Shown: positions 1 to 6,274, numbered from the stretch's first letter. The stretch: 6,274 bases of DNA from Lautropia sp. (GCA_013813615.1 JACCRJ010000133.1:1-6274); one strand, 5' to 3'. Program-made: numbers and translations. Notes: generated by a model from the letters alone, not told the origin.

Positions 1-1139
1 CGGAGCGTAGCGAGCGCGGGGATCGGCCGGAACGGGGCGGCCGCGGCAGGGACCGGCCTCCTCGCGAGGAGGGTCCGCGGAGTCGAAGCAACGGTGCCGG
101 CGCCGGCAGCAGCCTGAATGCGGATCCGACGCAGCCGCGCGATCCAGCCCTTGAAGGGTCCGAGGTAGCCACGTCGGAAGCGGCCGGCGAACGCGCTGGC
201 CGGGCGCCGCGCCGTCGCAATGAGCGAGTCGGCGAACGGCCTACCGACCGCCCCGGTGAGGGTAGCGATGATCGGCCGGCAGGTCGCACCCGCAGACCCG
301 CCGAAACTGAAGAGCGGCCGGACGATCAGGCAGCTGCAGCCGGCGGTGGCGGTTTTGGCGACGAGGCGACGCAAGAGCCCATGGCTCAGCAGGTAGGAGA
401 TCCCCCGTTGGGCGACCAGGCGTTGGGCGACCAGGCGTTGGCTGACGGCGAACACCGCGGCCGTCGTCGTCGCCGCGGTCGTCGCGACCGCAGTGACGAG
501 CGCGGCGGGGATCCGTCCGAGCAGCGCCCCCAGGACGGTGTCGACGCGGTTGATGCTGCCGCGCAAAAAGGCACCCTGCCGGTAGAGGCCCAGGCCGCAC
601 CGGTGGGGACGGCAAGCGCGACACCGGCGGAAACCCCCGCCGCTTCCGCCACCCGCGATCTGTTCCAGACACCCGCCGATGCAGCAGTGCAGGCCCAGGC
701 CCCGGCAGCCGATGTTCTGCCCGCCGAAGCACGGCCGGTTCGAGCCGAGCGCATGACTGCCTCGGCGCCTCCGGCCGCCTCGCGTGCAGTCCCGACGGCA
801 TCGGAGTTCGAGTTGCCGAGGTCGGCGATACCGGCGTCGACGCCCGAGGTGCAAGCTCCGCCTTCGGTCTCGCGGAAACCGCAGGTTCAGGAGCCGGTAG
901 CGCCGCCGCAGGCGGCGGCCCTCGCGCCGGTTGTGTTGCCGACGGAGGAGTTGACGTCGGTGGTCGCTTCTGCCGGCCTGGAATGGGTGCAGACGACGCA
1001 TGCTGCTATCGACTCCCCATCGGCGGAAGTGGCACCCGCCGCGTCCCGGCCACGACGCCAGCGCAAGCCTAAGCAGCCGGTGGTGGCGGAGCCGTTGCAG
1101 CAGGTCGAGACGCAGGACGGCGTCGAGGACAACCTCTGA
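1..1139 (+). CDS. rne: Ribonuclease E, C-terminal noncatalytic part (5' partial)
   Basis: RNase E is the endoribonuclease that starts mRNA decay and processes rRNA and tRNA precursors; its C-terminal half scaffolds the degradosome. The reading frame is open from base 3 to the TGA at 1137-1139, giving 378 residues that enter from the left edge, so the catalytic S1/RNase domain is outside the window. What is seen is low complexity. There is an Arg/Glu/Gly-rich stretch, then a basic run (HRGRRRRRGRRDR, near residues 148-160) typical of RNA-binding segments, then a Pro/Ala-rich linker. The last 67 residues are more ordered, with ELTSVVASAGLEWVQT and a basic RPRRQRKPK patch before EPLQQVET. That tail resembles the ends of betaproteobacterial RNase E as I remember them. 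An internal ATG at 381 is not a start, because the same composition continues upstream. The call rests on composition and tail; another Arg-rich scaffold protein is possible but less likely. Confidence 0.8.
   Translation, partial: ERSERGDRPERGGRGRDRPPREEGPRSRSNGAGAGSSLNADPTQPRDPALEGSEVATSEAAGERAGRAPRRRNERVGERPTDRPGEGSDDRPAGRTRRPAETEERPDDQAAAAGGGGFGDEATQEPMAQQVGDPPLGDQALGDQALADGEHRGRRRRRGRRDRSDERGGDPSEQRPQDGVDAVDAAAQKGTLPVEAQAAPVGTASATPAETPAASATRDLFQTPADAAVQAQAPAADVLPAEARPVRAERMTASAPPAASRAVPTASEFELPRSAIPASTPEVQAPPSVSRKPQVQEPVAPPQAAALAPVVLPTEELTSVVASAGLEWVQTTHAAIDSPSAEVAPAASRPRRQRKPKQPVVAEPLQQVETQDGVEDNL
406..446 (+). repeat. 15-bp in-frame tandem repeat in rne
   Basis: The unit CGTTGGGCGACCAGG occurs twice exactly (406-420 and 421-435) and is followed by a degenerate third start (CGTTGGCTGAC). 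Because the unit is 15 bp it stays in frame and encodes the pentapeptide LGDQA, repeated and then decaying to LADGE. It lies just before the basic RNA-binding run and looks like slippage expansion in a disordered linker. Confidence 0.75.
1125..1138 (+). promoter_or_regulatory. Candidate RBS and CTG start for maa overlapping the rne stop
   Basis: GAGGA at 1125-1129 is a Shine-Dalgarno-like sequence six bases before CTG 1136-1138. The CTG overlaps the rne TGA (1137-1139) as CTGA, the arrangement of translationally coupled genes. Reading from this CTG gives (M)RSEKEKM joined to the rest of Maa, matching in length and motif the MSTEKEKM start of E. coli Maa as I recall it. The alternative signal, AAGGAG at 1148-1153, is only three bases from ATG 1157, which is unusually close. 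CTG starts are rare, so this remains a hypothesis. Confidence 0.4.
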
Positions 1140-1156
1140 GGTCCGAGAAGGAGAAG

Positions 1157-1726
1157 ATGCTCGCCGGCGAGCTGTACGATCCTCTGGATCAACAACTCGC
1201 CGCCGAACGCGGGTCGGCCCGCGTGCTTTGCAGGCGGCTGAACGCGAGTGGCGAGGAAGAAACGGAGGAGCGGGCGCGCCTCTTGAACGAGCTGTTCGGC
1301 GCTGCGACCGATGCGTGGATTCAACCACCCTTCTACTGCGACTACGGCACCAACATCAGCCTCGGCCAGAAGGTGTTTTTCAACTTCAACTGCGTGGTGC
1401 TGGACGTGGCGCGTGTCGCCATCGGCGACCACGTCCTGTTAGGACCGGCCGTCCAGATCTACACCGCGTCGCATCCGATGCAAGCGGCGCAGCGCCGGGT
1501 GGGGCTGGAGTGCGCACTGCCGATCGTGATCGGCGACGACGTCTGGGTGGGCGGCGCGGCGATCATCTGCCCAGGCGTCACCATCGGCGCCCGATCGATC
1601 ATCGGTGCGGGCAGCGTCGTGACCAACGAGATCCCGGAAGACGTGCTTGCCGCAGGCAACCCCTGCAGGGTGATCCGCACGCTAAAGGAAATGAAACCCG
1701 TTACAACGAATCCGGCTGGCCCGTAG
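1157..1726 (+). CDS. maa: Maltose/sugar O-acetyltransferase, hexapeptide-repeat family
   Basis: Cytoplasmic enzyme that transfers acetyl from acetyl-CoA to a hydroxyl of maltose, glucose or a related sugar; the true substrate here is unknown. From ATG 1157 it has 189 residues, close to the family norm. The N-terminal maltose acetyltransferase cap is seen in MLAGELYDP and the helical region to about residue 50. A left-handed beta-helix of hexapeptide repeats follows (about 66-172), with IGDHVLLGP, IGDDVWVGG, PGVTIGARSIIGAGSVV and the closing AAGNPCRVIR. TASHPM around His106 carries the catalytic histidine, and FNFNC (75-79) is the usual active-site strand. The gene starts 17 bases after the rne stop, so it is probably cotranscribed with rne. 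The conserved SEKEK segment lies in frame upstream of this ATG, so the real start may be CTG 1136 (196 residues). No in-frame ATG, GTG or TTG lies between the upstream stop at 1070-1072 and 1157. Confidence 0.9.
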   Translation: MLAGELYDPLDQQLAAERGSARVLCRRLNASGEEETEERARLLNELFGAATDAWIQPPFYCDYGTNISLGQKVFFNFNCVVLDVARVAIGDHVLLGPAVQIYTASHPMQAAQRRVGLECALPIVIGDDVWVGGAAIICPGVTIGARSIIGAGSVVTNEIPEDVLAAGNPCRVIRTLKEMKPVTTNPAGP

Positions 1727-1731
1727 GCGTT

Positions 1732-1780
1732 GCCGCGGATTCTCGTCCGGGGGTGTGCTCGCAGCGAGTGCTGTCGCGGC
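1732..1780. terminator. Weak candidate bidirectional hairpin between convergent genes
   Basis: In the 60-base gap between the maa stop and the stop of the minus-strand small gene, GTGCTCG (1755-1761) and CGAGTGC (1765-1771) can form a seven-pair stem with two G-T wobbles and a CAG loop. An outer pairing of GCCGCG (1732-1737) with CGCGGC (1775-1780) could enclose it. There is no T-run on either strand, so it does not meet the usual intrinsic terminator pattern. Its position between convergent genes is the main argument. Confidence 0.25.
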
Positions 1781-1786
1781 CGGCGG

Positions 1787-2017
1787 CTACTTGGCCTGCC
1801 GTTCCTTGTAGTTGGCCACCGCCTTGTCCTGGTAGCGACCGAGGTTCTCCGCTTCCTTCTTGACGGCAGCCGCAGCCTTGGCGGCCACCTCCTGCGCCTG
1901 GGCCTTCGATTCCGGGGTTTCGGGCGGCACCGGCAGCTTGGCTGCGGTGGTCCCCGCCGCCCCTGCCAGCGCGACGGCTACCAGCAGTCCGGGGAACAGC
2001 GAAGTCAGTCTCTTCAT
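1787..2017 (-). CDS. Small exported Ala/Lys-rich protein at the end of the fdh operon
   Basis: A 76-residue protein with no function I can name. Residues 1-26 form a Sec signal peptide: MKR n-region, hydrophobic LLVAVALAGAAG, and cleavage probably after TTAA before Lys27. The mature part is about 50 residues. It begins KLPVPPETPES and continues as an Ala/Lys/Glu-rich, probably helical segment ending DKAVANYKERQAK, with no cysteine. Small exported proteins starting with a similar KLP segment are, as I recall, common in betaproteobacteria. The start is supported by AGGAG at 2024-2028 (minus strand), six bases before the ATG. It lies 36 bases downstream of the gamma-subunit stop in the same direction, so it is probably the last gene of the operon. 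A periplasmic partner or assembly factor of formate dehydrogenase is an inference from position only. Confidence 0.8.
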   Translation of the reverse strand: MKRLTSLFPGLLVAVALAGAAGTTAAKLPVPPETPESKAQAQEVAAKAAAAVKKEAENLGRYQDKAVANYKERQAK

Positions 2018-2053
2018 GAATCTCTCCTGTAGCTGAACGACGCGCCGCTGCCG

Positions 2054-3184
2054 TCAGGCCGGCTGCTGTCCTTCGGGGCGGTCCGCTGCGCCGGCCGGCG
2101 TGCCACGTTCGGCGGTAACGCGACCGGCCTTCACGTCGTTATACCAGTACTCGTGATGCTCCCGGGCCCATGCCTCGTCGACCCGACCGGTGCGCATCGC
2201 CTTGAAGGCACCTTCCATGCCGAGGGTGCCCATGTAGATGTGGCCCATCGCGCCGAGGATGAACAGCACCGCGGCAATCGCGTGCCACGTCCAGGCCAGT
2301 TGCATCTGGCCGCGCGTCTGCTGAAAGTTGGGGAAGTCCAGGATGAAGCCGGTGATGGTCATGATGATGCCGAGCAGCGTCAGGCCGCCCCAGAACCATA
2401 TCTTCTCCCCTGCGTTGAACCGGCCGGTCGGAATGTGAGCGTTGCGGCTGAAGAGTCCGCCGAACCGGGTGATCCAGTCCATGTCTCCCTTCTGCGGGAA
2501 GTTGTCCTTCACGAACAGGATGAAGGTGACGATGATCGAAAGCGAGAAGACCGGGCCGATGAAGTTATGCAGGCTCTTGCTGATGTTCGCCAACACCGCA
2601 AAGGCGCTGTAACCGAACACCGGCAGCACGACATGCTTGCCGAAGAGCATCAGCATTCCACTGATGGCGAGGATCACAAAAGTGATGGCGGTGCTCCAGT
2701 GCGCCAGGCGCTCCACTACGCTGAACCGTTCGATCATGCGACCCGTCGGCGCGCTGGACAGCCGCATAGTGCCGCGGATCAGATAGAAGGCGATGACGAT
2801 GATCAGCATCGCGACCAGCGTCCATCCGCCCCACTGCGTAATGGGACCGTTGCGCAACTGGCGCCATCCCTCGCCCGCAGGCTGGATCAGCACCCCGCCC
2901 TCGTTGGCCGGCAGCGTCGTGAAGTGCGATTGGGTCGAATTCACCGCCCGCCATACCGGGGCATTGTTCCCCGGCTGTTTCACCTGGCGCTCGGCCTGCG
3001 TGTCCGGGCCTTCGGAAGGATGGTCGAAGATGTTGGACGATTGCGGACCGCCGGCAGGCGCCGGCTGGGCCAGCACGGACTGCGCCGGCGCGAGCAACAG
3101 CATCAGCGCGGCCACCGCCAGCAAGGACAGCAAGCTGAACAAAGCGGTCCGCGACGATCGATAGGCATGGTGCCTCTCGGACAT
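2054..3184 (-). CDS. Formate dehydrogenase gamma subunit, cytochrome b556
   Basis: Membrane diheme subunit (FdnI/FdoI family, sometimes named fdhC) that takes electrons from the beta subunit and reduces quinone. From ATG 3184 it has 376 residues. A signal peptide is likely (residues 12-39, cleavage after SVLA), followed by a periplasmic stretch of about 75 residues, a first helix (about 117-137), and the four-helix cytochrome core (about 163-183, 207-227, 262-283, 297-319). Candidate heme ligands are His162 (ERLAHW), His206 (LHNFIGP), His301 (WHAI) and His315 (GHIYMG). The 14-residue spacing of the last pair matches E. coli FdnI His155/His169. By topology, His206/His301 would bind the periplasmic heme and His162/His315 the cytoplasmic one. 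I chose 3184 rather than the upstream in-frame ATG at 3235 because AGGAG (3192-3196) sits seven bases before it and the signal peptide then begins properly. E. coli FdnI is shorter and lacks the N-terminal domain and first helix. Confidence 0.93.
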   Translation of the reverse strand: MSERHHAYRSSRTALFSLLSLLAVAALMLLLAPAQSVLAQPAPAGGPQSSNIFDHPSEGPDTQAERQVKQPGNNAPVWRAVNSTQSHFTTLPANEGGVLIQPAGEGWRQLRNGPITQWGGWTLVAMLIIVIAFYLIRGTMRLSSAPTGRMIERFSVVERLAHWSTAITFVILAISGMLMLFGKHVVLPVFGYSAFAVLANISKSLHNFIGPVFSLSIIVTFILFVKDNFPQKGDMDWITRFGGLFSRNAHIPTGRFNAGEKIWFWGGLTLLGIIMTITGFILDFPNFQQTRGQMQLAWTWHAIAAVLFILGAMGHIYMGTLGMEGAFKAMRTGRVDEAWAREHHEYWYNDVKAGRVTAERGTPAGAADRPEGQQPA

Positions 3185-3248
3185 GATGATTCTCCTGGTT
3201 GCCGCGGACAAGCTGCCGCCGCCCCTCATTGCCAAACCGCCCCGGATA

Positions 3249-3551
3249 CTACTTCGTCGTGGACGAGCCGATCCGGACGTATTCGTTCTGTCCGAGCGTG
3301 CGCTGCTTCAGGGCTTCCTCATAGGTGGCCTGGTTGCCTTTCGCGTATCCGGCCGCCGTGAAGCGGGTTGGCTCGGCATCCCAGGGCTTGGTGTCCCTTG
3401 TGACGGTCTTGCCCACTTCCCGTGTCTGCGGATCCTGCGGCTTCTCGGCGCAACCGGCCAGCAGCAGCGCGGCCGCCAGGGCACCCAGGACCGCGGCGAT
3501 CGGGTTGGACAGCCAGCGGGACTGAGCTGAAGCTCGACGGTGGCGGCGCAT
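3249..3551 (-). CDS. Small lipoprotein encoded within the formate dehydrogenase operon
   Basis: A 100-residue protein of unknown function that lies between the beta and gamma genes. The N-terminus is Arg-rich (MRRHRRASAQSR), followed by a hydrophobic segment (about 18-31) and the lipobox LAGC with Cys34, so it should be exported and lipid-anchored. The mature part (34-100) is short and hydrophilic, with KPWDAEPTRF, GYAKGNQATYEEA and the end NEYVRIGSSTTK; it has no metal-binding motif. Its ATG (3549-3551) is one base beyond the beta-subunit TGA (3553-3555), which implies translational coupling, with a moderate GGAAG at 3559-3563 as its own ribosome site. The residue after the lipid cysteine is Ala, not Asp, so outer-membrane sorting would be the default expectation. 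The spacing to the gamma start is 64 bases. A role in assembly or stability of the complex is inferred from context only. The same frame is open farther upstream, but that part is a shadow of the beta gene. Confidence 0.85.
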   Translation of the reverse strand: MRRHRRASAQSRWLSNPIAAVLGALAAALLLAGCAEKPQDPQTREVGKTVTRDTKPWDAEPTRFTAAGYAKGNQATYEEALKQRTLGQNEYVRIGSSTTK

Positions 3552-3552
3552 C

Positions 3553-4176
3553 TCAGTTCTTCCGGGTAGGTTGTTGCTGAGGAGTCTGCGGCGCAGGGCC
3601 ATAGGCAGTGCCCCAGCCCCATACCTCGGCGCCCTTGCCCCGCTGCACGACCCGGTTGCGGTAGATGTCCGCGAGCACGTCGCCGTCGCCGCCCAGGAGC
3701 GCCTTGGTGGAACACATCTCGGCACAGGCAGGAAGCTTGCCTTCGGCCAGCCGGTTGCGTCCGTACTTCTTGAACTCCGCGTCGCTGTTGTCGGCTTCGG
3801 GGCCCCCGGCGCAGAACGTGCACTTGTCCATCTTGCCGCGCATGCCGAAGGCGCCCGCTTGCGGAAACTGCGGCGCGCCGAATGGGCAGGCATAGAAGCA
3901 ATAGCCGCAGCCGATGCACAGGTCCTTGTCGTGCAGCACCACACCCTGGTCGGTGCGATAGAAGCAGTCCACCGGGCAGACGGCCATGCACGGCGCATCC
4001 GAGCAGTGCATGCAGGCAACCGAGATGGAACGCTCGCCGGGAACGCCGTCGTTGAGCGTCACCACGCGACGCCGGTTCACGCCCCAGGGTACGTCGTGCT
4101 CCTGCTTGCAGGCAGTGACGCAGCCGTTGCATTCGATGCAACGCTCAGCGTCGCATATGAATTTCATTCGTGCCAT
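3553..4176 (-). CDS. fdh3B: Formate dehydrogenase beta subunit, FDH3 type, four [4Fe-4S] clusters
   Basis: Electron-transfer subunit (also called fdhB) that carries electrons from the molybdopterin alpha subunit to the cytochrome b gamma subunit. Its 207 residues hold sixteen cluster cysteines in four groups: C13/16/19/23 (CIECNGCVTAC), C55/58/63/67 (CMHCSDAPCMAVC), C87/90/93/97 (CIGCGYCFYAC) and C119/122/151/155 (CTFC, then CAEMC). Cys8 and Cys71 are extra. There is no signal peptide, as expected for a subunit carried across the membrane bound to a Tat-exported alpha subunit. It has no C-terminal membrane helix, unlike E. coli FdnH (about 290 residues); the tail ends in a Gln/Pro-rich segment. 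The start at 4176 has AGGAG (4183-4187) six bases upstream; Met4 is a possible but unsupported alternative. It follows alpha by 24 bases and precedes the lipoprotein gene by one base. Confidence 0.95.
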   Translation of the reverse strand: MARMKFICDAERCIECNGCVTACKQEHDVPWGVNRRRVVTLNDGVPGERSISVACMHCSDAPCMAVCPVDCFYRTDQGVVLHDKDLCIGCGYCFYACPFGAPQFPQAGAFGMRGKMDKCTFCAGGPEADNSDAEFKKYGRNRLAEGKLPACAEMCSTKALLGGDGDVLADIYRNRVVQRGKGAEVWGWGTAYGPAPQTPQQQPTRKN

Positions 4177-4200
4177 CGAAGTCTCCTAGCTGTCGTCTTG

Positions 4201-6274
4201 TCAGACGAACTTTTCAATGCGACAGATCGTCGTCTTGGATTCCTGCATCATCGTCACCGAGTCGTAGCCATAGGTAGTCGCCGTGTTGACGGATTCGCCC
4301 CGCACGACCGGCGCGGCGCCGGTGGGGTAGTTCTCGAGCAGATCCTTGCCCTGGAACCAGCCGGCGAAGTGGAACGGCATGAAGGCAGTGTCGGGCCCGA
4401 CCCGTTCGGTGACCTGCGCCTTGACCTTCAGGGTTGCCCCGGTCGGAGTCTTCAGCCAGACATAGTCGCCGTCGCGCACGTTGACATCTGCCGCTACCTT
4501 GGGATTGATCTCTACGAAGGCGTGCTGCTGCAGTTCCGCCAGCCAGGGGTTGGAGCGAGTCTCGTCGCCGCCGCCTTCGTACTCCACCAGACGGCCCGAC
4601 GTGAGGATGATCGGGAACTTCTCGTGGAGCTTGTCGGCGACGTTCTTGTCCTGCAGCGACTTGTAGAGCGTCGGCAGGCGCCAGAAGGTCTTCTTGTCGT
4701 CGTGCGTCGGGTACTTGGCGACCAGGGCAGGACGGGTCCCATAGAGCGGTTCCCGGTGCAGCGGAACCGGATCCGGGAAGTTCCAGACCACCGCCCGTGC
4801 CTTGGCGTTGCCGAAGGGATGGCAGCCGTGCTTCATCGCCACCCGCTGGATGCCGCCCGACAGGTCGGTCTTCCAGTTCTTGCCTTCTGCGGCCTTGGCT
4901 TCTCCTTCCGTCAATTCCGACCACCAACCCAGCTTCTTCAGGAAGATATGGTCGAATTCCGGATACCCGGTGGTGATGTCGGCACCGACCGAATGCGAGC
5001 CATCCTCCGCCAGCAGCGACACGCCGTCGCGCTCCACGCCGAAGTTGGCGCGGAAATTACCCCCGCCGTCCATCACGTGGCGGGTGGTGTCATAGAGGTT
5101 GGGCGAGCCCGGATGCTTGATGGCAGCGGTGCCGTAGCAGGGCCACGGCAGGCCGAAGTAGTCACCGGTGAGGTCGTAGCCGGTCTCGGCATCCTTGCCG
5201 CCGCGTGCGCGCAAGGTCTTCACGTCGAAGACATGCATGTTGCGCATGTGCGCCTTCAGGCGGTCGGGCGACTGGCCGGTGTACCCGATCGTCCAGGTGC
5301 CGCGGTTGATTTCCAGCAGCACCGACTCCACCTCCGGCTCCTTCCAGTCGATGCCGTGCTTGTTGAAGGTGAGCATCTTGTAGTTCTTGCCGAACGGCTC
5401 GCCGAATCCGAGCTTGTCGGCGAAGGCCTGCATCAGCGTGTGGTCGGGCATCGATTCCCAAAGCGGTTCGATGACCTTCTGGCGCCACTGGATGGAACGG
5501 TTCGACGCGGTCACCGAACCGGAGCATTCGAACTGCGTCGCCGCGGGCAGCAGGTACACCTCGCGGTTCGGATTGAGGTCTCCGGAGGCGCTGGGCATCG
5601 CCGCCAAGGCGGCCGTGGCGGAGGGGTAAGGATCGATGACCACCAGCAGGTCGAGCTTGTCGAAAGCCTTCTTCATTTCCAAGCCGCGCGTCTGGGAGTT
5701 GGGCGCATGGCCCCAGAAAACCATTGATTTCACGTTGGTCGGCTGGTCGATCAGGTCCTCTTTCTCCAGGACGGCGTCGATCCAGCGCGACACCGTGGTG
5801 CCGGGCTTGGTCATCATTCCCGGCGTGAACTGCGACTTCAGCCACTCGTAGTCCGTGCCCCAGACGGTGCACCAGTGCTTCCACGAGCCGTCTGCGATGC
5901 CGTAGTAACCCGGCAGGGAGTCGGGGTTGGGCCCGACGTCGGTTGCCCCCTGGACGTTGTCGTGGCCGCGGAAGATATTGGCGCCGCCGCCGGGAACACC
6001 GATATTGCCCAGTGCCAGCTGCACGATGCAGGAGGCGCGAACCATGGCATTGCCGATGGTGTGCTGGGTCTGCCCCATGCACCAGACGAGTGTCGAGGGC
6101 CGGTTCTTGGCCATCATCTCCGCCACTTTGTACATCTGCGCCTCGAGGACGCCGCAGGCTTCCGTCACCTTGTCCGGCGTCCAGTTCGCCATGACGTTCT
6201 CGCGGACCTTGTCCATGCCGTAGACACGATCGTTGATGTACTTCTTGTCTTCCCAGCCGTTGTTGAAGATGTGG
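4201..6274 (-). CDS. fdhA: Formate dehydrogenase alpha (catalytic) subunit, FDH3 type (5' partial)
   Basis: Molybdopterin enzyme oxidising formate to CO2, with electrons leaving through the beta subunit; in this family it usually works in the periplasm. The frame is open from the right edge to the stop at 4201-4203, giving 690 residues. The residues before the first in-window ATG (6216) read HIFNNGWEDKK and INDRVYG, which fit the family, so that ATG is internal. The missing N-terminus (my estimate is roughly 250-300 residues) should hold the Tat signal, the first [4Fe-4S] site and the catalytic Sec or Cys, so metal-ligand type cannot be judged here. Visible parts are the molybdopterin-binding core with RPSTLVWCMGQTQHT (58-72) and GGGANIFRGHDNVQGATDVG (about 96-115), a middle region with WGHAPNSQTRGLEMK, and the C-terminal dinucleotide-binding domain (about 553-690) with TSGRLVEYEGGG, RSNPWLAELQQ and VNTATTYGYDS. 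No frameshift is seen. It is the most upstream fdh gene visible; any promoter lies outside. Confidence 0.96.
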   Translation of the reverse strand, partial: HIFNNGWEDKKYINDRVYGMDKVRENVMANWTPDKVTEACGVLEAQMYKVAEMMAKNRPSTLVWCMGQTQHTIGNAMVRASCIVQLALGNIGVPGGGANIFRGHDNVQGATDVGPNPDSLPGYYGIADGSWKHWCTVWGTDYEWLKSQFTPGMMTKPGTTVSRWIDAVLEKEDLIDQPTNVKSMVFWGHAPNSQTRGLEMKKAFDKLDLLVVIDPYPSATAALAAMPSASGDLNPNREVYLLPAATQFECSGSVTASNRSIQWRQKVIEPLWESMPDHTLMQAFADKLGFGEPFGKNYKMLTFNKHGIDWKEPEVESVLLEINRGTWTIGYTGQSPDRLKAHMRNMHVFDVKTLRARGGKDAETGYDLTGDYFGLPWPCYGTAAIKHPGSPNLYDTTRHVMDGGGNFRANFGVERDGVSLLAEDGSHSVGADITTGYPEFDHIFLKKLGWWSELTEGEAKAAEGKNWKTDLSGGIQRVAMKHGCHPFGNAKARAVVWNFPDPVPLHREPLYGTRPALVAKYPTHDDKKTFWRLPTLYKSLQDKNVADKLHEKFPIILTSGRLVEYEGGGDETRSNPWLAELQQHAFVEINPKVAADVNVRDGDYVWLKTPTGATLKVKAQVTERVGPDTAFMPFHFAGWFQGKDLLENYPTGAAPVVRGESVNTATTYGYDSVTMMQESKTTICRIEKFV

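Noticed and set aside
241..801. Minus-strand open frames across the rne tail
   Set aside because: They are Arg/Pro-rich shadows of the low-complexity rne sequence, without a domain or convincing ribosome site; the plus-strand frame is continuous and ends in a recognised tail.
1000..1863. A 287-codon plus-strand frame overlapping rne, maa and the convergent gap
   Set aside because: It is Arg-rich, spans the ends of two real genes and has no family signature; the maa frame fits hexapeptide repeats over its full length.
3185..3235. Upstream ATG (3235) as the gamma start, adding 17 residues
   Set aside because: The added segment MAMRGGGSLSAATRRII precedes a standard signal peptide, and the ATG at 3184 has a well-spaced AGGAG. 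The upstream ATG lacks a clear one.
2153..3361. A 402-codon plus-strand frame opposite the gamma subunit
   Set aside because: It is antisense to a well-supported cytochrome b gene and is rich in Arg, His, Gln and Asp, with no hydrophobic core or motif.
3552..4019. Longer versions of the lipoprotein frame reading back into the beta gene
   Set aside because: The upstream part is the Arg/Ala/Ser-rich out-of-frame reading of the beta gene; the signal peptide and lipobox begin only after the ATG at 3551.
3571..5727. A 718-codon open frame on the plus strand opposite fdhA and the beta gene
   Set aside because: It is antisense to two clearly conserved genes. It has no recognisable domain, is rich in Arg, Val, Ala and His as expected from the complement of GC-rich codons, and arises readily in high-GC DNA.

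Overview
The window is a GC-rich bacterial segment. Its gene families point to a betaproteobacterium (Rhodocyclales or Burkholderiales type), judging from the RNase E tail, the FDH3-type formate dehydrogenase and the small exported protein beside it. This assignment comes from remembered family resemblance, not from a search.

Left part, plus strand: the 3' end of a gene for ribonuclease E (only the disordered Arg- and Pro/Ala-rich C-terminal half is present). Seventeen bases downstream of its stop is the first ATG of a maltose/galactoside-type sugar O-acetyltransferase (maa). The conserved N-terminal residues of Maa lie upstream of that ATG. Translation of maa may therefore start at a CTG overlapping the rne stop codon.

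Right part, minus strand, read from the right edge leftwards: a five-gene formate dehydrogenase cluster. The order is the catalytic molybdopterin alpha subunit (its N-terminus lies outside the window), a four-cluster [4Fe-4S] beta subunit, a 100-residue lipoprotein one base downstream of the beta stop, a cytochrome b gamma subunit with a signal peptide and an extra periplasmic domain, and a 76-residue exported Ala/Lys-rich protein. Alpha oxidises formate in the periplasm, beta passes electrons through its clusters, and gamma carries them through two b hemes to the quinone pool. The lipoprotein and the small exported protein have no known role. Their position and tight spacing suggest they belong to the complex or its assembly.

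The two groups converge at about 1727-1786, a 60-base gap with only weak hairpin potential. No RNA genes, insertion sequences, CRISPR arrays or prophage signs were seen. No wholly new system is evident. The items most worth a second look are the two uncharacterised small genes in the fdh operon and the maa start.
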